This document shows positions 64,000 through 64,000 of a stretch of DNA of 64,000 nucleotides, in pieces. Source of the DNA: an uncultured Bacteroidia bacterium (GTDB lineage: Bacteria > Bacteroidota > Bacteroidia > Bacteroidales > Prolixibacteraceae); contig CAIXCY010000079.1 of the NCBI GenBank assembly GCA_903918045.1, positions 17,512 to 81,511 of the forward strand, written 5' to 3'. The notes under the pieces are model-generated. The model searched no databases. It was given only the letters and a program-made list of their open reading frames with translations, and was not told where the DNA came from. The translations under genes were made by a program, and so were the position numbers. The first letter of the stretch is position 1. Each line of letters opens with the position of its first letter.

Positions 64000-64000
64000 A

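Larger units (their letters stand above)
63263..64000. other. Non-coding region rich in short repeats
   Basis: No credible ORF was found in the last 738 bases. The region is AT-rich up to about 63600, then carries several short inverted repeats listed separately. It may be a mobile-element remnant or an intergenic repeat cluster upstream of susC. No RNA gene was recognised. Confidence 0.6.

Noticed and set aside
63144..64000. A tRNA, small RNA or CRISPR array near the right edge
   Set aside because: No cloverleaf, repeat-spacer pattern or conserved RNA motif was found; only short scattered repeats.

Overview
The window is a stretch of a Bacteroidota chromosome, most likely from an environmental member of the Bacteroidales/Marinilabiliales-type lineages. 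The evidence is the lysS-gpsA-pgi gene order, the C-terminally extended Bacteroidetes form of LysS, a Porin_10-type outer membrane protein, a SusC/SusD pair, TAnnTTTG-type -7 promoter elements, and many lipoproteins. Almost every gene lies on the minus strand. No rRNA, tRNA, CRISPR array or insertion sequence was recognised.

Region 1 (1-8260) is glycan-related. It holds a GH92 alpha-mannosidase running off the left edge, an alpha/beta hydrolase and an RluA-type pseudouridine synthase. It also holds an apparent operon of a GH78 alpha-L-rhamnosidase, an unknown lipoprotein and a PNGase F-type peptide:N-glycosidase with all three catalytic acids. PNGase F plus GH92 suggests N-glycan removal and trimming. 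Region 2 (8405-17194) is housekeeping: pgi, gpsA and lysS (minus), recJ and a CoA-pyrophosphatase-like Nudix gene (plus), then a Porin_10 protein. Region 3 (17279-33945) holds a membrane-anchored kelch/winged-helix regulator, a sodium:solute symporter, a vanadium-haloperoxidase-like protein in operon with a large FG-GAP/ASPIC-UnbV protein, a second large FG-GAP protein, and a plus-strand set of AhpD-like protein, UnbV-type protein and UnbU/RnfD-like membrane protein.

Region 4 (33954-52949) is the most unusual part. It is a tightly packed, apparently single transcription unit of 13 minus-strand genes covering about 19 kb. In transcription order these are: a MetE-like methyltransferase, an ASPIC/UnbV lipoprotein, an HzsA-like propeller with one haem motif, a MauG-like triheme protein, a Reg_prop propeller, a periplasmic ligand-binding protein, a minimal DAHP synthase, a second ligand-binding protein, a TPR/FG-GAP/ASPIC giant, another ASPIC/UnbV protein, a small Cys-containing lipoprotein, an asparagine-synthetase-like enzyme without a glutaminase cysteine, and a radical SAM enzyme.

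Region 5 (53044-63262) holds an outer membrane barrel plus haloperoxidase operon, an OmpR-type two-component system, and a SusC/SusD pair. Three operons (the 13-gene operon, the barrel/haloperoxidase operon and susCD) carry the same upstream architecture. Each has a TAnn[AT]TTG -7 element whose outer edge lies exactly 10 bases from the first of a series of GATTAA repeats. The repeats are phased at 11-11-11-9 in two cases and 12-12-10 in the third. This points to one regulon controlled by an OmpR-family regulator, plausibly the one encoded at 57495-58181. I infer an undescribed envelope redox or biosynthetic system that combines UnbV/UnbU proteins, haem proteins, haloperoxidases, amide-forming and radical SAM chemistry, and dedicated shikimate-entry flux. 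Its product or substrate cannot be read from the sequence. The right end (63263-64000) is non-coding and rich in short repeats.
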